Source of the DNA: Pirellulaceae bacterium | GTDB lineage: Bacteria > Planctomycetota > Planctomycetia > Pirellulales > Pirellulaceae | Direction: 5' to 3' | Length of the DNA: 41,909 nt | Assembly: GCA_026989685.1 (NCBI GenBank) | Contig: JALSIV010000410.1 | Span: forward strand, 1 to 41,909 | Shown: piece by piece, positions 8,518-19,163 of the stretch | Layout of the letters: each line of letters opens with the position of its first letter | Numbering within the stretch: position 1 is the stretch's first letter | The notes under the pieces: generated by a model | Databases searched by the model: none | The model's input: only the letters and a program-made list of their open reading frames with translations | What the model was told of the DNA's origin: nothing | Translations under genes and position numbers: made by a program

Positions 8518-9498
8518 CTACTCGAGCAATCCTTGCAGTCGAGCCCGCACCTGTTGGCGGCCGACCCCCTGCCGCGGATGCAACACTCCCCACCGGACCC
8601 AGTTCATGATGCTTACCAGCCGCGTGGCCCTCCCCAACGGCTGCAGGAGTCGCGCAGCACCGACCGCCACCGGATGGACGCTCCGATAGACGTCGAACCA
8701 ATCCGGCCACTCTACCGCCGGAACCCCCACTTCCGACCAAAACCGAGCCAGATCCACCAGAGGAAAATCGATGTCCGCTGCCATTACATCGACGAACCCG
8801 GCCAGTTCTTCGTTTTGGAAAAAGACATCCGGGGGACGCACGTCGCGGAGGCACGGCCCGAGCGGCACGCGCACGTCTTCGACCGAAGCCAGATCGGCCA
8901 AGCATGCCGAGGATTCCGACTCGAACTTGCGCAGTCCTTCCAGAGAAAGCCGAAGCGCGTCCGGCTCGAGACCACTTCGGCGCAGCAGCTCGGTTCTCAT
9001 GTCCGACACTCGCTGCCCGTACCAGCGAAGTCGCTCGGCGCGGATCTTCAGACATGGTGGAAGAGGCTCACTGGCCGGATACGGTCCCCCGTAGTTGCGT
9101 ACCTGCCGGTGAAACACGGCAAGGGCTCGCGTAACCGTTTCGATGTGTGTCGTCCCGGGCCGACCACACCAATCGGCCGAGCCGGCAATGGCCGTCTGCA
9201 CTTCCCAGATCCGGTCGCCGTGAATCGAGGCGGTCCGGCCCGTCGGGTCGGCCAACGGGTAAGGCAACCAGGCCAGGCCCTCACGGTGCACGTATTGGCA
9301 AAGTCGCTGCACCCAGTCCAGTCGTTGCGGCGAGACGCGCTCGAGCAGGTGCCCTTTGGCGACCCGTCGGCCCGACGCGGTCGGCCAGATCCAACCGGCC
9401 ATGCCGCTGTACCCGGCCTGCAATCGCCGCGGTGGCCCGGTGGGCGTCACCGCCTCGCCCCACTGCGCGATCAGAGCGTCAAATTGCCTCCGGTCCAT
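8518..9498 (-). CDS. APH/kinase-fold phosphotransferase-like protein
   Basis: This encodes 326 residues starting at the ATG at 9498, 20 nt inside the end of the P-II gene, so translation is probably coupled. The C-terminal half has the layout of aminoglycoside-phosphotransferase/homoserine-kinase-like enzymes: LGPCLRDVRPPDVFF in the place of the HGDxHxxNxxF catalytic loop, then LAGFVDVMAADIDFPLVDLARF, matching the VIDFxxAxxxxPxxDLA metal-binding segment. The His and Asn of the usual loop are replaced (R and D), so activity is uncertain. No membrane segments or signal peptide. The substrate cannot be told. Its neighbours, a P-II protein and a membrane protein, do not suggest antibiotic resistance. 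Confidence 0.7.
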   Translation of the reverse strand: MDRRQFDALIAQWGEAVTPTGPPRRLQAGYSGMAGWIWPTASGRRVAKGHLLERVSPQRLDWVQRLCQYVHREGLAWLPYPLADPTGRTASIHGDRIWEVQTAIAGSADWCGRPGTTHIETVTRALAVFHRQVRNYGGPYPASEPLPPCLKIRAERLRWYGQRVSDMRTELLRRSGLEPDALRLSLEGLRKFESESSACLADLASVEDVRVPLGPCLRDVRPPDVFFQNEELAGFVDVMAADIDFPLVDLARFWSEVGVPAVEWPDWFDVYRSVHPVAVGAARLLQPLGRATRLVSIMNWVRWGVLHPRQGVGRQQVRARLQGLLE

Positions 9499-9826
9499 GA
9501 GTCACGCCGCCGATCTGCCAGGCGTCTTCCATCGGCAGGACAAAGATCTTGCCGTCCCCGATATTCCCTTCCGGTCCGGTCCTGGCGATCTCGACGATGG
9601 TGTCCAACGTTCGCTCGAGGAAATCGTCGTTGACGGCAATCTCCAACGCCGTCTTCCTCAGCAGATTCGTCTGGTATTCGACGCCTCGGTAGAGCTCGGT
9701 CTGGCCTCGCTGACGACCATATCCGTGAGCGTCGCAGACGGTCATGCGTTCGACGCCGATGCGAGCCAACGCTTCCCGCACGGCCTGCAATTTCGTCGGC
9801 TGGATCAGGGCCACGATCAGCTTCAT
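9479..9826 (-). CDS. glnB: P-II family nitrogen regulatory protein
   Basis: This encodes 115 residues from the ATG at 9826, with GGAGG 7 nt upstream. It opens with MKLIVALIQPTKLQAVREAL, the usual P-II N-terminus, has the T-loop YGRQRGQTELYRGVEY including the Tyr of the LYRG motif that is uridylylated in enteric P-II, and the B-loop TGPEGNIGDGKIFV (Walker-like). The C-terminal QIGGVTHGPEAI replaces the more common IRTGExGxxAI. P-II trimers bind ATP/ADP and 2-oxoglutarate and report nitrogen status to transporters and enzymes. There is no amtB or glnA next to it. Instead it is embedded between a membrane-protein gene (4-nt overlap) and a kinase-fold gene (20-nt overlap). Confidence 0.92.
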   Translation of the reverse strand: MKLIVALIQPTKLQAVREALARIGVERMTVCDAHGYGRQRGQTELYRGVEYQTNLLRKTALEIAVNDDFLERTLDTIVEIARTGPEGNIGDGKIFVLPMEDAWQIGGVTHGPEAI

Positions 9827-11226
9827 GGGGAGTCCTCCCGCGCATCGTCCGACTGCTTCTCATCGACCGCGACCGTCCCCGTTGCCTGGGCACCCTCCGA
9901 TTCCACTTCGCGGGACGAAGGCCGATCCGGCTCGGGATCGGTTCCCGGCGACTGGCCGCTGTCAGTCACTGAGGGGCCTCCCCACTCTTCCTGAAGCAGC
10001 GCCGGCAGCCCGTACCGCTGCTCCTCGTCCGGCATGTAGACGCGGTCGAGGGGAACCCGTTCGTCGACATCGTGCCGAAGCAACAAATAAACAGCGCTGT
10101 AGGCGGTCCAAAAGTAACTGTAGCTGAAGCCGACCGCCACGCTGGCGACCAAGGCATGCCAACCTTCGATGATCCGCCAGCCGACGCGCGCGACGCCCTG
10201 CTGAGCCGCCTCGACCTCGGACAGCCGGTCCCAGGAGGCTCCCCAAGCCACCGACCACATGTCGAAATGGATGACTGCAAGCGTGAACGCTCGCACGACC
10301 ACCCAGCTCAAACAGCCGAACCCGAAAGCGACAGCCACATAGAACAAATACCGTAGCGGCCGCTCCCAGGAATAGGAAAAAGCTCGCTGCGTCGCCTCGA
10401 AGACGTCGCCGTTGGGCTCGGCGCTGGTGACCACCCACATCATCGGCCACCCCAGCGACACTCCCAGCGCGATGATGGCGCAGATCAGTCCCAGCAGCAA
10501 CACCAACGGCCAGAACAGGCCCATCACCAACACGCCGAGCCCCGTTCTCATGAACAAGCCGGCCAGCCCGCCGACGATGATGGCAGAGAGAAAGGTCAGT
10601 TGAGGAAACAGCGGCGAGAGAAAATAGGCCGGACGGCGAATCACGTGCTGAAACGTTTCGGTGAGTCCCACCCGTTCATCTCGAGCCAACCGGACAACGG
10701 CGATTCGGGTAATCAGACCGCCGCACAAGCCCCACACCAGCATGGTCCAACACAATCCCAACACTCGGTACACCAGTCCGTTCCAGGAAACCCGCTCGAA
10801 TACGGCTTCCCACCAGGGAACCAGCATTCGAGCAGGCATGCGGATGATCTGACGCGGCGCTTCGGCAATGATCCGATCGGGGTGCCGCAACGTTGTCGAC
10901 TCTGGCAGCACTTGCCAGGGAAATGCCTCCCAATCCCAGCTTTTCTCCGAATCGCGAACACGCTGTGGCAACTCATCCCGACCAGCCGCCGCTTCGTCGG
11001 TGTTGGACTCGGCGTCATCCCCTTGGACGGTTTCGCCGTGCTCCGGTCGCAGGGGAGCCAACATTCGCCACCCCACGGGAGTGGCGATCGCGCCGCAAGT
11101 AGCGATGAACAGCACGGTTGCCGATGCGGCCACTTTGAATGTGCGAAACAAGATCAGCCACGGAAACAGACGCTGCCAATCGACGCCCATCAACACCTGT
11201 CCGCTGTCCGTAGCTTCGACTGCCAT
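9823..11226 (-). CDS. Multi-pass membrane protein, conserved but unnamed
   Basis: This encodes 467 residues from the ATG at 11226; an internal ATG at 11190 is an alternative since neither has a strong ribosome site. There are about six or more hydrophobic segments: one near residues 25-55, then VLGLCWTMLVWGLCGGLI, LSAIIVGGLAGLF, a long LLLGLICAIIALGVSL stretch, YLFYVAVAFGFGCLSWVVV and VASVAVGFSYSYFW. A soluble charged loop lies between the first and second segments, and the last 70 residues are acidic and disordered-looking. I recognise no named family. It overlaps the P-II gene by ATGA (9823-9826), so the two are translationally coupled, which suggests P-II could regulate it. This is an inference. 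Confidence 0.75.
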   Translation of the reverse strand: MAVEATDSGQVLMGVDWQRLFPWLILFRTFKVAASATVLFIATCGAIATPVGWRMLAPLRPEHGETVQGDDAESNTDEAAAGRDELPQRVRDSEKSWDWEAFPWQVLPESTTLRHPDRIIAEAPRQIIRMPARMLVPWWEAVFERVSWNGLVYRVLGLCWTMLVWGLCGGLITRIAVVRLARDERVGLTETFQHVIRRPAYFLSPLFPQLTFLSAIIVGGLAGLFMRTGLGVLVMGLFWPLVLLLGLICAIIALGVSLGWPMMWVVTSAEPNGDVFEATQRAFSYSWERPLRYLFYVAVAFGFGCLSWVVVRAFTLAVIHFDMWSVAWGASWDRLSEVEAAQQGVARVGWRIIEGWHALVASVAVGFSYSYFWTAYSAVYLLLRHDVDERVPLDRVYMPDEEQRYGLPALLQEEWGGPSVTDSGQSPGTDPEPDRPSSREVESEGAQATGTVAVDEKQSDDAREDSP

Positions 11227-11305
11227 GCTGGAATCCCACTTGCCGGTATGCCGAAACGCTCGAGGGCGACCACTCGCTTACGGCGCCGCGCGTGCCGCCG
11301 CCCAC

Positions 11306-11524
11306 TCACGCCCACTCGTCTTCTCCGCCGCCCGCCAGCGGCAACCCGTGTTCCTCTCCCAACCACCGCTTCAGGTCGATGAGCCGGCACCGGTCGCTGC
11401 AAAACGGCAAAGCGCGGGAAGCGGCCGCCGCAAACGCCTTCCCGCACGTGGGACAAGACATGGCTCCGCTCATCCGATCGTCGGTTGGCGAACCGCTATT
11501 GCCTGGCGTTCGAACTCCCGTCAC
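11306..11524 (-). CDS. yacG: YacG-type zinc-binding protein
   Basis: This encodes 72 residues if it starts at the GTG at 11524 (GAGG 8 nt upstream); ATGs at 11473 and 11461 would give 55 or 51 residues and cannot be excluded. The core SCPTCGKAF ... LPFCSDRCRLIDLKRWL has the two Cys pairs of the YacG zinc finger and its conserved CRLIDLxxWL helix. In E. coli YacG binds and inhibits DNA gyrase. It sits 48 nt after the FmdB-like gene at the end of the chaperone cluster. Confidence 0.9.
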   Translation of the reverse strand: MTGVRTPGNSGSPTDDRMSGAMSCPTCGKAFAAAASRALPFCSDRCRLIDLKRWLGEEHGLPLAGGGEDEWA

Positions 11525-11572
11525 GTCTCTGCCTCGCGCCGAAAACGTCTCTCTGTAGGCCCGCCTTTGTCG

Positions 11573-11860
11573 CTACGGTTCTTTCTGGGACGAAGATTTC
11601 TCCGTCTTCTTCGACGATTCCGACGAACCGGAACTCGACGACGCTTTGTCGGCCTTGGCCGCTTTCTTGTATGACTCGCTGCGGTAGTCGGTCTGGTAGA
11701 ACCCGCTGCCGGAAAACACGACCGCCGCACCCGCGCCGATCAGCCGCTGCAACTGGTTCTTTCCACATTCGGGGCATTTCCGCTTGACCGATGCATTGAT
11801 GGATTGAAAGAGCTCGAATTCATGGCCGCAGGCGCGGCAAGCATAATCATAAGTCGGCAT
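11573..11860 (-). CDS. FmdB-family zinc ribbon protein
   Basis: This encodes 95 residues from the ATG at 11860, with GAGGAG 9 nt upstream. The N-terminus MPTYDYACRACGHEFE and the second pair KCPECGKNQLQRLIG form the CxxC-x(n)-CxxC ribbon typical of FmdB-family regulatory proteins. The C-terminal third is a Ser/Lys-rich low-complexity tail. The family is widespread and its role poorly known; the name comes from a putative regulator of formamidase. It is located between grpE and yacG in the same orientation. Confidence 0.9.
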   Translation of the reverse strand: MPTYDYACRACGHEFELFQSINASVKRKCPECGKNQLQRLIGAGAAVVFSGSGFYQTDYRSESYKKAAKADKASSSSGSSESSKKTEKSSSQKEP

Positions 11861-11958
11861 CTGTGGGCTCCTCGATGTCGGCTGGGATATCAGTCAGCTA
11901 GGCTACTGGATCCGCTCCATTGTCTCAGGTTGCCGTCCACCAGCATAGTCGAAAAGGG

Positions 11959-12597
11959 TTACGAGTGCGTGGGGCGGGTGGGCTCGTCCGCCTTCCCCGA
12001 TTCCCCTTGCGCCGGCTGCTCCGACTCGTCTTCTTTGGATTCGACTGGTTTGGCCACCAGGACCTGCGACGGCCTCACGACTCGGTCGTGCAGCAGGAAC
12101 CCGCGACGAGCCACGTGTGTCACGGTTCCCGGCGGCAACTCGTCATGAGGGTGTTCGCCGATCGCCTCGTGCACATTGGGATCGAACGGCAATCCGGCCG
12201 CTTCGATGGGGATACAGTGATGCGTCTTGAGAGTCTCTTCGAGTTGATCCGCGACCATCCGCACGCCTTCCAGCAGCCCTTCGGTGCCGCCGCTGGTCTC
12301 CGCCGCCTCGATCGCTCGATGCAGGTTGTCCAGCACCGACAGCAGGTCCCGCACCAACGGCATGGCGTGGTAACGGCGTTCCTCTTCCATCTCCTTCCGC
12401 AGGCGACGCCGCACGTTTTCCAACTCGGCCTGAGCTCTCAGTGCTCGATCTTCGGCCTGCGCCAGCTTGGCCTCCAGTTCGGCGATCTGGGGGGAAGCCG
12501 GGGCAACGTCGGCCTCCGGCGTCGATGCGGACGCGTTTTCCGTATGGTTTCCCTCCGCCTGCTCGGGCGCCGGTTCGGTTGGTTTGGTTTCGCTCAT
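11959..12597 (-). CDS. grpE: GrpE nucleotide exchange factor
   Basis: This encodes 212 residues from the ATG at 12597; an in-frame upstream extension is unlike GrpE. The first 50 residues are acidic and disordered, then comes a long coiled coil (about 55-110) with the conserved ENVRRRLRKEMEEERRYHAM segment. The beta-rich head has HHCIPIEAAGLPFDPNVHEA and ends in VTHVARRGFLLHDRVVRPSQ VLV, the GrpE signature with RG(F/Y)xLxDRVLRPAxV. GrpE releases ADP from DnaK. The dnaK gene itself is not in the window. The order dnaJ-grpE follows the two groEL genes. Confidence 0.95.
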   Translation of the reverse strand: MSETKPTEPAPEQAEGNHTENASASTPEADVAPASPQIAELEAKLAQAEDRALRAQAELENVRRRLRKEMEEERRYHAMPLVRDLLSVLDNLHRAIEAAETSGGTEGLLEGVRMVADQLEETLKTHHCIPIEAAGLPFDPNVHEAIGEHPHDELPPGTVTHVARRGFLLHDRVVRPSQVLVAKPVESKEDESEQPAQGESGKADEPTRPTHS

Positions 12598-12761
12598 CGT
12601 CTCTTCGTTTCTTAGAACACGGCTCGCCGGAAACCGCCGGACTCGTGTTGCATTCGGCCGCCGGCTCCAGCTTGGCATACTCGATGGTCATTCCAACGGT
12701 TGCAGCAAAACACGTGCCGACAGTTTCCGAGGTGGATGCCGGACTGGCGTGGCCATGCCAA

Positions 12762-13976
<1,215 letters not shown>

Positions 13977-13998
13977 TCACTCGGGACGAAAGGAGAGC

Positions 13999-15618
13999 TT
14001 ACGCCACCACTCCCTCGACTGAGCGTTTTTCTTTGTCCTCTTTTTCATAGTTGGTGACCAGCGCCTCGGTCGTCAACATCAGCCCGGCGATACTGGCGGC
14101 GTTGGCCAGGGCCGTTCGCACCACCTTCACCGGATCGATTACGCCCTGCTTGAACATATCGACGTACTCGCCGGTGTTGACATCGTAGCCGATCTTCGGC
14201 CCTTTCTGCAGCAGCTCGTCGGCCACCACGGCTCCGTCTTCACCGCCGTTGTCGACGATCTGCTTCAGCGGAGCCGAAAGAGCCCGCAGAATGATGTCGA
14301 CACCGATTTTCTCGTCGCCGCGAGCGCTATTGCGGCATTTCTCGACAGCCGCCTTGCAGCGCAGCAGCGCCACGCCTCCTCCGGGCAGAATCCCTTCTTC
14401 CACGGCCGCTCGAGTCGCGTGCAGGGCGTCCTCGATGCGAGCCTTCTTCTGCTTGAGATCGGCCTCGGTGTCGGCGCCGACCGAAATCACGGCAACGCCG
14501 CCGGCCAGCTTGGCCAAACGCTCTTGCAGTTTCTCCCGGTCGTACTCGCTATCGGTCTGCTCGATCTGGTTCTTGATCTGCGAGATCCGTTTTTCCACCT
14601 CGGCGTGCTTTCCGGCGCCTTCCACGATGGTTGTGCTGTTCTTGTCGACCGTGACTTTCTTAGCGCGGCCGAGTTGTTCCAGCGTGAGGCTCTCCAGATC
14701 GATGCCCAAGTCTTCGCTGATCAGCGTTCCGCCCGTCAGGACGGCCATGTCGCCCAGCATCGCCTTGCGGCGGTCGCCGAACCCGGGAGCCTTCACGGCG
14801 CAGACATTGAGCACGCCGCGCAAGCGGTTCACGACCAGCAGCGTCAACGCCTCGGAATCGACATCTTCGGCGATGATCAACAGCGGCTTGCCGGTCTGGC
14901 TGACCTTCTCCAAAATGGGGACCAGCGACCGCAGGTTGCTGATCTTCTTCTCGTGCAGCAGGATGTAAGCGTCTTCCAGGAAGCAGTCCATCGACTCCGG
15001 GCGGTTGATGAAATAGGGGGAAATGTACCCCTTGTCGAACTGCATCCCGTCCACGTATTCGACTTGCGTTTCGGCCGTCTTCCCCTCTTCCACCGTGATC
15101 ACGCCGTCCTTGCCGACGCGTTCCAACGCGTCGGCCAGCAACTGGCCGATCGCCAAGTCGTTATTGGCGCTGATCGCGCCGACGTGCATGACTTCGTCTT
15201 TGGAGGAGACCGGGACGGCCATGGAGATCAACTCGGCCTCGGCCGCATCGACGGCCCGCTCGATCCCGCGACGCACGGCCGTGGGATTGCTGCCGGCCAC
15301 GATGTTCCGCAAGCCTTCCTTGTAAATCGACCGCACCAGCACCGTGGCCGTCGTGGTACCGTCACCGGCCAGGTCGGACGTCTTTTGAGCCACCTCCACG
15401 ACCAGCTTGGCGCCCATGTTCTCGAAGCGGTCTTCCAACTCGATTTCCTTGGCAACCGTCACGCCGTCCTTGGTGACGGTCGGTCCACCGAACGATTTGT
15501 CGATGATCACATTGTGCCCGCGCGGGCCCATCGTCACTCCGACGGCGTTGGCAAGTTTGTTCACACCCTCGAGCATCTTGGCTCGCGCGTGATCCTCGAA
15601 TAACAATTGCTTAGCCAC
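13999..15618 (-). CDS. groEL: Chaperonin GroEL, paralogue without GGM tail
   Basis: This encodes 539 residues from a GTG at 15618, preceded by AAGGGA at 9 nt, and starts with the usual MAKQ. The GroEL features are intact: [31 protein letters not shown], the ATP-binding [10 protein letters not shown], the apical domain and [13 protein letters not shown]. It ends in [14 protein letters not shown], lacking the Gly-Gly-Met tail of canonical GroELs. In bacteria with several GroELs, tail-less copies often have specialised clients. It lies 87 nt downstream of groES in the same direction, while the tailed copy lies upstream of groES. Confidence 0.96.
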   Translation of the reverse strand: MAKQLLFEDHARAKMLEGVNKLANAVGVTMGPRGHNVIIDKSFGGPTVTKDGVTVAKEIELEDRFENMGAKLVVEVAQKTSDLAGDGTTTATVLVRSIYKEGLRNIVAGSNPTAVRRGIERAVDAAEAELISMAVPVSSKDEVMHVGAISANNDLAIGQLLADALERVGKDGVITVEEGKTAETQVEYVDGMQFDKGYISPYFINRPESMDCFLEDAYILLHEKKISNLRSLVPILEKVSQTGKPLLIIAEDVDSEALTLLVVNRLRGVLNVCAVKAPGFGDRRKAMLGDMAVLTGGTLISEDLGIDLESLTLEQLGRAKKVTVDKNSTTIVEGAGKHAEVEKRISQIKNQIEQTDSEYDREKLQERLAKLAGGVAVISVGADTEADLKQKKARIEDALHATRAAVEEGILPGGGVALLRCKAAVEKCRNSARGDEKIGVDIILRALSAPLKQIVDNGGEDGAVVADELLQKGPKIGYDVNTGEYVDMFKQGVIDPVKVVRTALANAASIAGLMLTTEALVTNYEKEDKEKRSVEGVVA

Positions 15619-15705
15619 GCTTGTCGTCCCTTTATGCTAAAGCCGAAAATGGATGGTCGTCTTCGCCCCGCCGTGGCGCCCGCCACTCGCGGAACACGCA
15701 TCTGT

Positions 15706-16005
15706 CTATTTCACCACCTTGGCGAGAATGTCGGTCTCGCGAAGGATCTTCACTTCGTCACCGTTGAGTTCGATATCCGAACCGCCGTACTTGCCGTAGA
15801 TCACCTCGTCCCCGACGGACACCGACAACGCCGCCCGCTCGCCGCTGTCCAGCAGCTTGCCGGGCCCCACCGCGATCACGGTCCCCCGCTGCGGCTTCTC
15901 CTTGGCCGTGTCCGGCAGCACGATGCCTCCCGACGTCGTCTCTTCGGCCTCGATCGGCTCGACAACCACTCGGTCATCCAACGGACGCAATTTGATCTTT
16001 GCCAT
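15706..16005 (-). CDS. groES: Co-chaperonin GroES
   Basis: This encodes 99 residues from the ATG at 16005, with GAGGAA 10 nt upstream. It has the GroES core: MAKIKLRPLDDRVVVEP at the start, the mobile loop EAEETTSGGIVLPDTAKEK that contacts GroEL, and GDEVIYGKYGGSDIELNG, where the usual family motif is VLFGKYSGTEV. It forms the lid of the chaperonin chamber. It is flanked by two groEL genes, so it may serve both. Confidence 0.97.
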   Translation of the reverse strand: MAKIKLRPLDDRVVVEPIEAEETTSGGIVLPDTAKEKPQRGTVIAVGPGKLLDSGERAALSVSVGDEVIYGKYGGSDIELNGDEVKILRETDILAKVVK

Positions 16006-16099
16006 GACTTTTGCTTCCTCGTTTTGATCGTGGGATACTGATTGATTGAATGGGAACGGCCGGGGAGCAATCCCGTTTCTCCGCGAAAGGGAAAGCAGC

Positions 16100-17767
<1,668 letters not shown>

Positions 17768-17985
17768 GTCCGGAATCCTCCTCCTCAAGCAGGATGCAAA
17801 CTCGTTCTCAATACTGCGTCGCGGCCGCAATCGCCGACAAAAGCCGTCGCCCTCCGACGGATTCCGTCGCCGCTCGCCGCGTTGGTCGTCGTGCCACCAC
17901 CGGCGACAGGCCGCCGCCAAATCGGCCTGCACAGATGACCGTCCGTCTGCAATGGCAGACAGAGACCGATCGCCAGCCCCATGCA

Positions 17986-18001
17986 AGCAAGCCGTGTGCC
18001 A
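17986..18001 (-). promoter_or_regulatory. Candidate sigma-54 (-24/-12) promoter of the groEL operon
   Basis: The minus strand reads TGGCAC-ACGGC-TTGCT, an exact match to the sigma-54 consensus TGGCAC-N5-TTGCW, preceded by C as the consensus Y. The predicted transcript would start near 17975, about 208 nt before the groEL GTG. Sigma-54 promoters need an activator; two direct repeats 8-55 nt further upstream could be its sites. Confidence 0.55.
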
Positions 18002-18008
18002 GGCACTC

Positions 18009-18056
18009 AGAGCAGATCACAAACCGTTGAAATAACAGGACTTAAGAGAAGATCAC
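18009..18056 (-). repeat. Two direct repeats upstream of the sigma-54-type site
   Basis: GTGATCTGCTCT (18009-18020) and GTGATCTTCTCT (18045-18056) match at 11 of 12 positions and are 36 nt apart. Their place just upstream of the -24 element suits activator binding. This is an inference. Confidence 0.45.
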
Positions 18057-18195
18057 GCACAGGAATGATGGGGCCCGACGAGGCCACCGCAGCAACCCGT
18101 GCCATTTTGACAGCCGTGGAATGGAGAACGGCCGCCTCCCAACGAACAACCGTCCGGCGGCTCGCCTGAGAATCCGCGTGGCATTCGACCACAGA

Positions 18196-18265
<70 letters not shown>

Positions 18266-18326
18266 CGAATGACGCGCCGAGAACAGAAGAAGGCACAGAG
18301 ACACAGGGGAGAAAGGGAGAGGAGGC

Positions 18327-18902
18327 TCAGTTCCCGCGAGGTCGGCGGGGCAGACGGCGACGGTAGGGGGGCACTTCGGCCGGAGGCGCCGTTTCCCCCG
18401 TCTCCTCTTCCCACCGCTGGCGCTCGTCGTCGCTGGCGTAGTACCTCAACCACAACTCCGGATCGGCGTAGTCGTCCAGACAGTGCCAGTGCAGGTAATT
18501 GCCGGGAAGGTCGATCCGCTTTTCCGGAGACGGCAGGATGTCCCGGTAGATCAGGCAATAGAGTTCGCGATCGGAAAGGTGATCGGTGTATTCCAGTACG
18601 ATCCGCTTTTCGAACAATCTGCGGATGACGTGAGCCAGTTCGGCACGGAGCGACTGGTCGTCGAGGGATTCGGGGTGAGCCAGCACCAGCTCGGGATCGA
18701 ACCACTGACTGATGGGAAGCACGGGAGCCCGTTCCCAGGCCAGCATCGAGGCCAGGAATTCGTTTTCTCGAGGCGTCGGTAGCCGGCGACTCGAGAGAAT
18801 CCGGATCGATTCGTCGAAGAACGGCTCCAACTCGTCCCGCAACCGGGCATTGAGAAGCAACTGCTCGACATCGTCGTCGGCGGAACGATGCCACTCATTC
18901 AT
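18327..18902 (-). CDS. Conserved-looking protein of unknown function
   Basis: This encodes 191 residues from the ATG at 18902, which has AAGGGA about 9 nt upstream; the in-frame extension to 19058 is not protein-like. The protein is acidic and soluble, without signal peptide or membrane segments, and has a distinct C-terminal motif HWHCLDDYADPELWLRYYAS followed by an Arg/Pro-rich tail. I do not recognise the family. The composition and codon use look like real coding sequence. It stands alone: valS ends 261 nt upstream and an intergenic repeat array follows downstream. Confidence 0.75.
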   Translation of the reverse strand: MNEWHRSADDDVEQLLLNARLRDELEPFFDESIRILSSRRLPTPRENEFLASMLAWERAPVLPISQWFDPELVLAHPESLDDQSLRAELAHVIRRLFEKRIVLEYTDHLSDRELYCLIYRDILPSPEKRIDLPGNYLHWHCLDDYADPELWLRYYASDDERQRWEEETGETAPPAEVPPYRRRLPRRPRGN

Positions 18903-19163
18903 GGTCTGGTCCCTTTTCCAACCGAGCCGCCGTCGTCCGTCACGGCCTTCCCGGCCGCCACAGACAACACGGTCCGGCAACTGCGGTCCACCCTGGGGCG
19001 ACTCCACGGCAGAGCCGCCCGGGAAAACGGATGACAAGCCGTGTCGCCACCCGACCATGAATTCGACTGTACCAAGGGACTGCGAATTGACAATACAATT
19101 CTCAAGCCGATCCGTGGAAAATGGCCGAATTCGAACAAAGCCGATCGGTACAACCGCTAAAAC

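Noticed and set aside
17768..18060. CIRCE operator upstream of groEL
   Set aside because: I saw GCACTC near 18003 on the plus strand but no matching GAGTGC arm at the right spacing.
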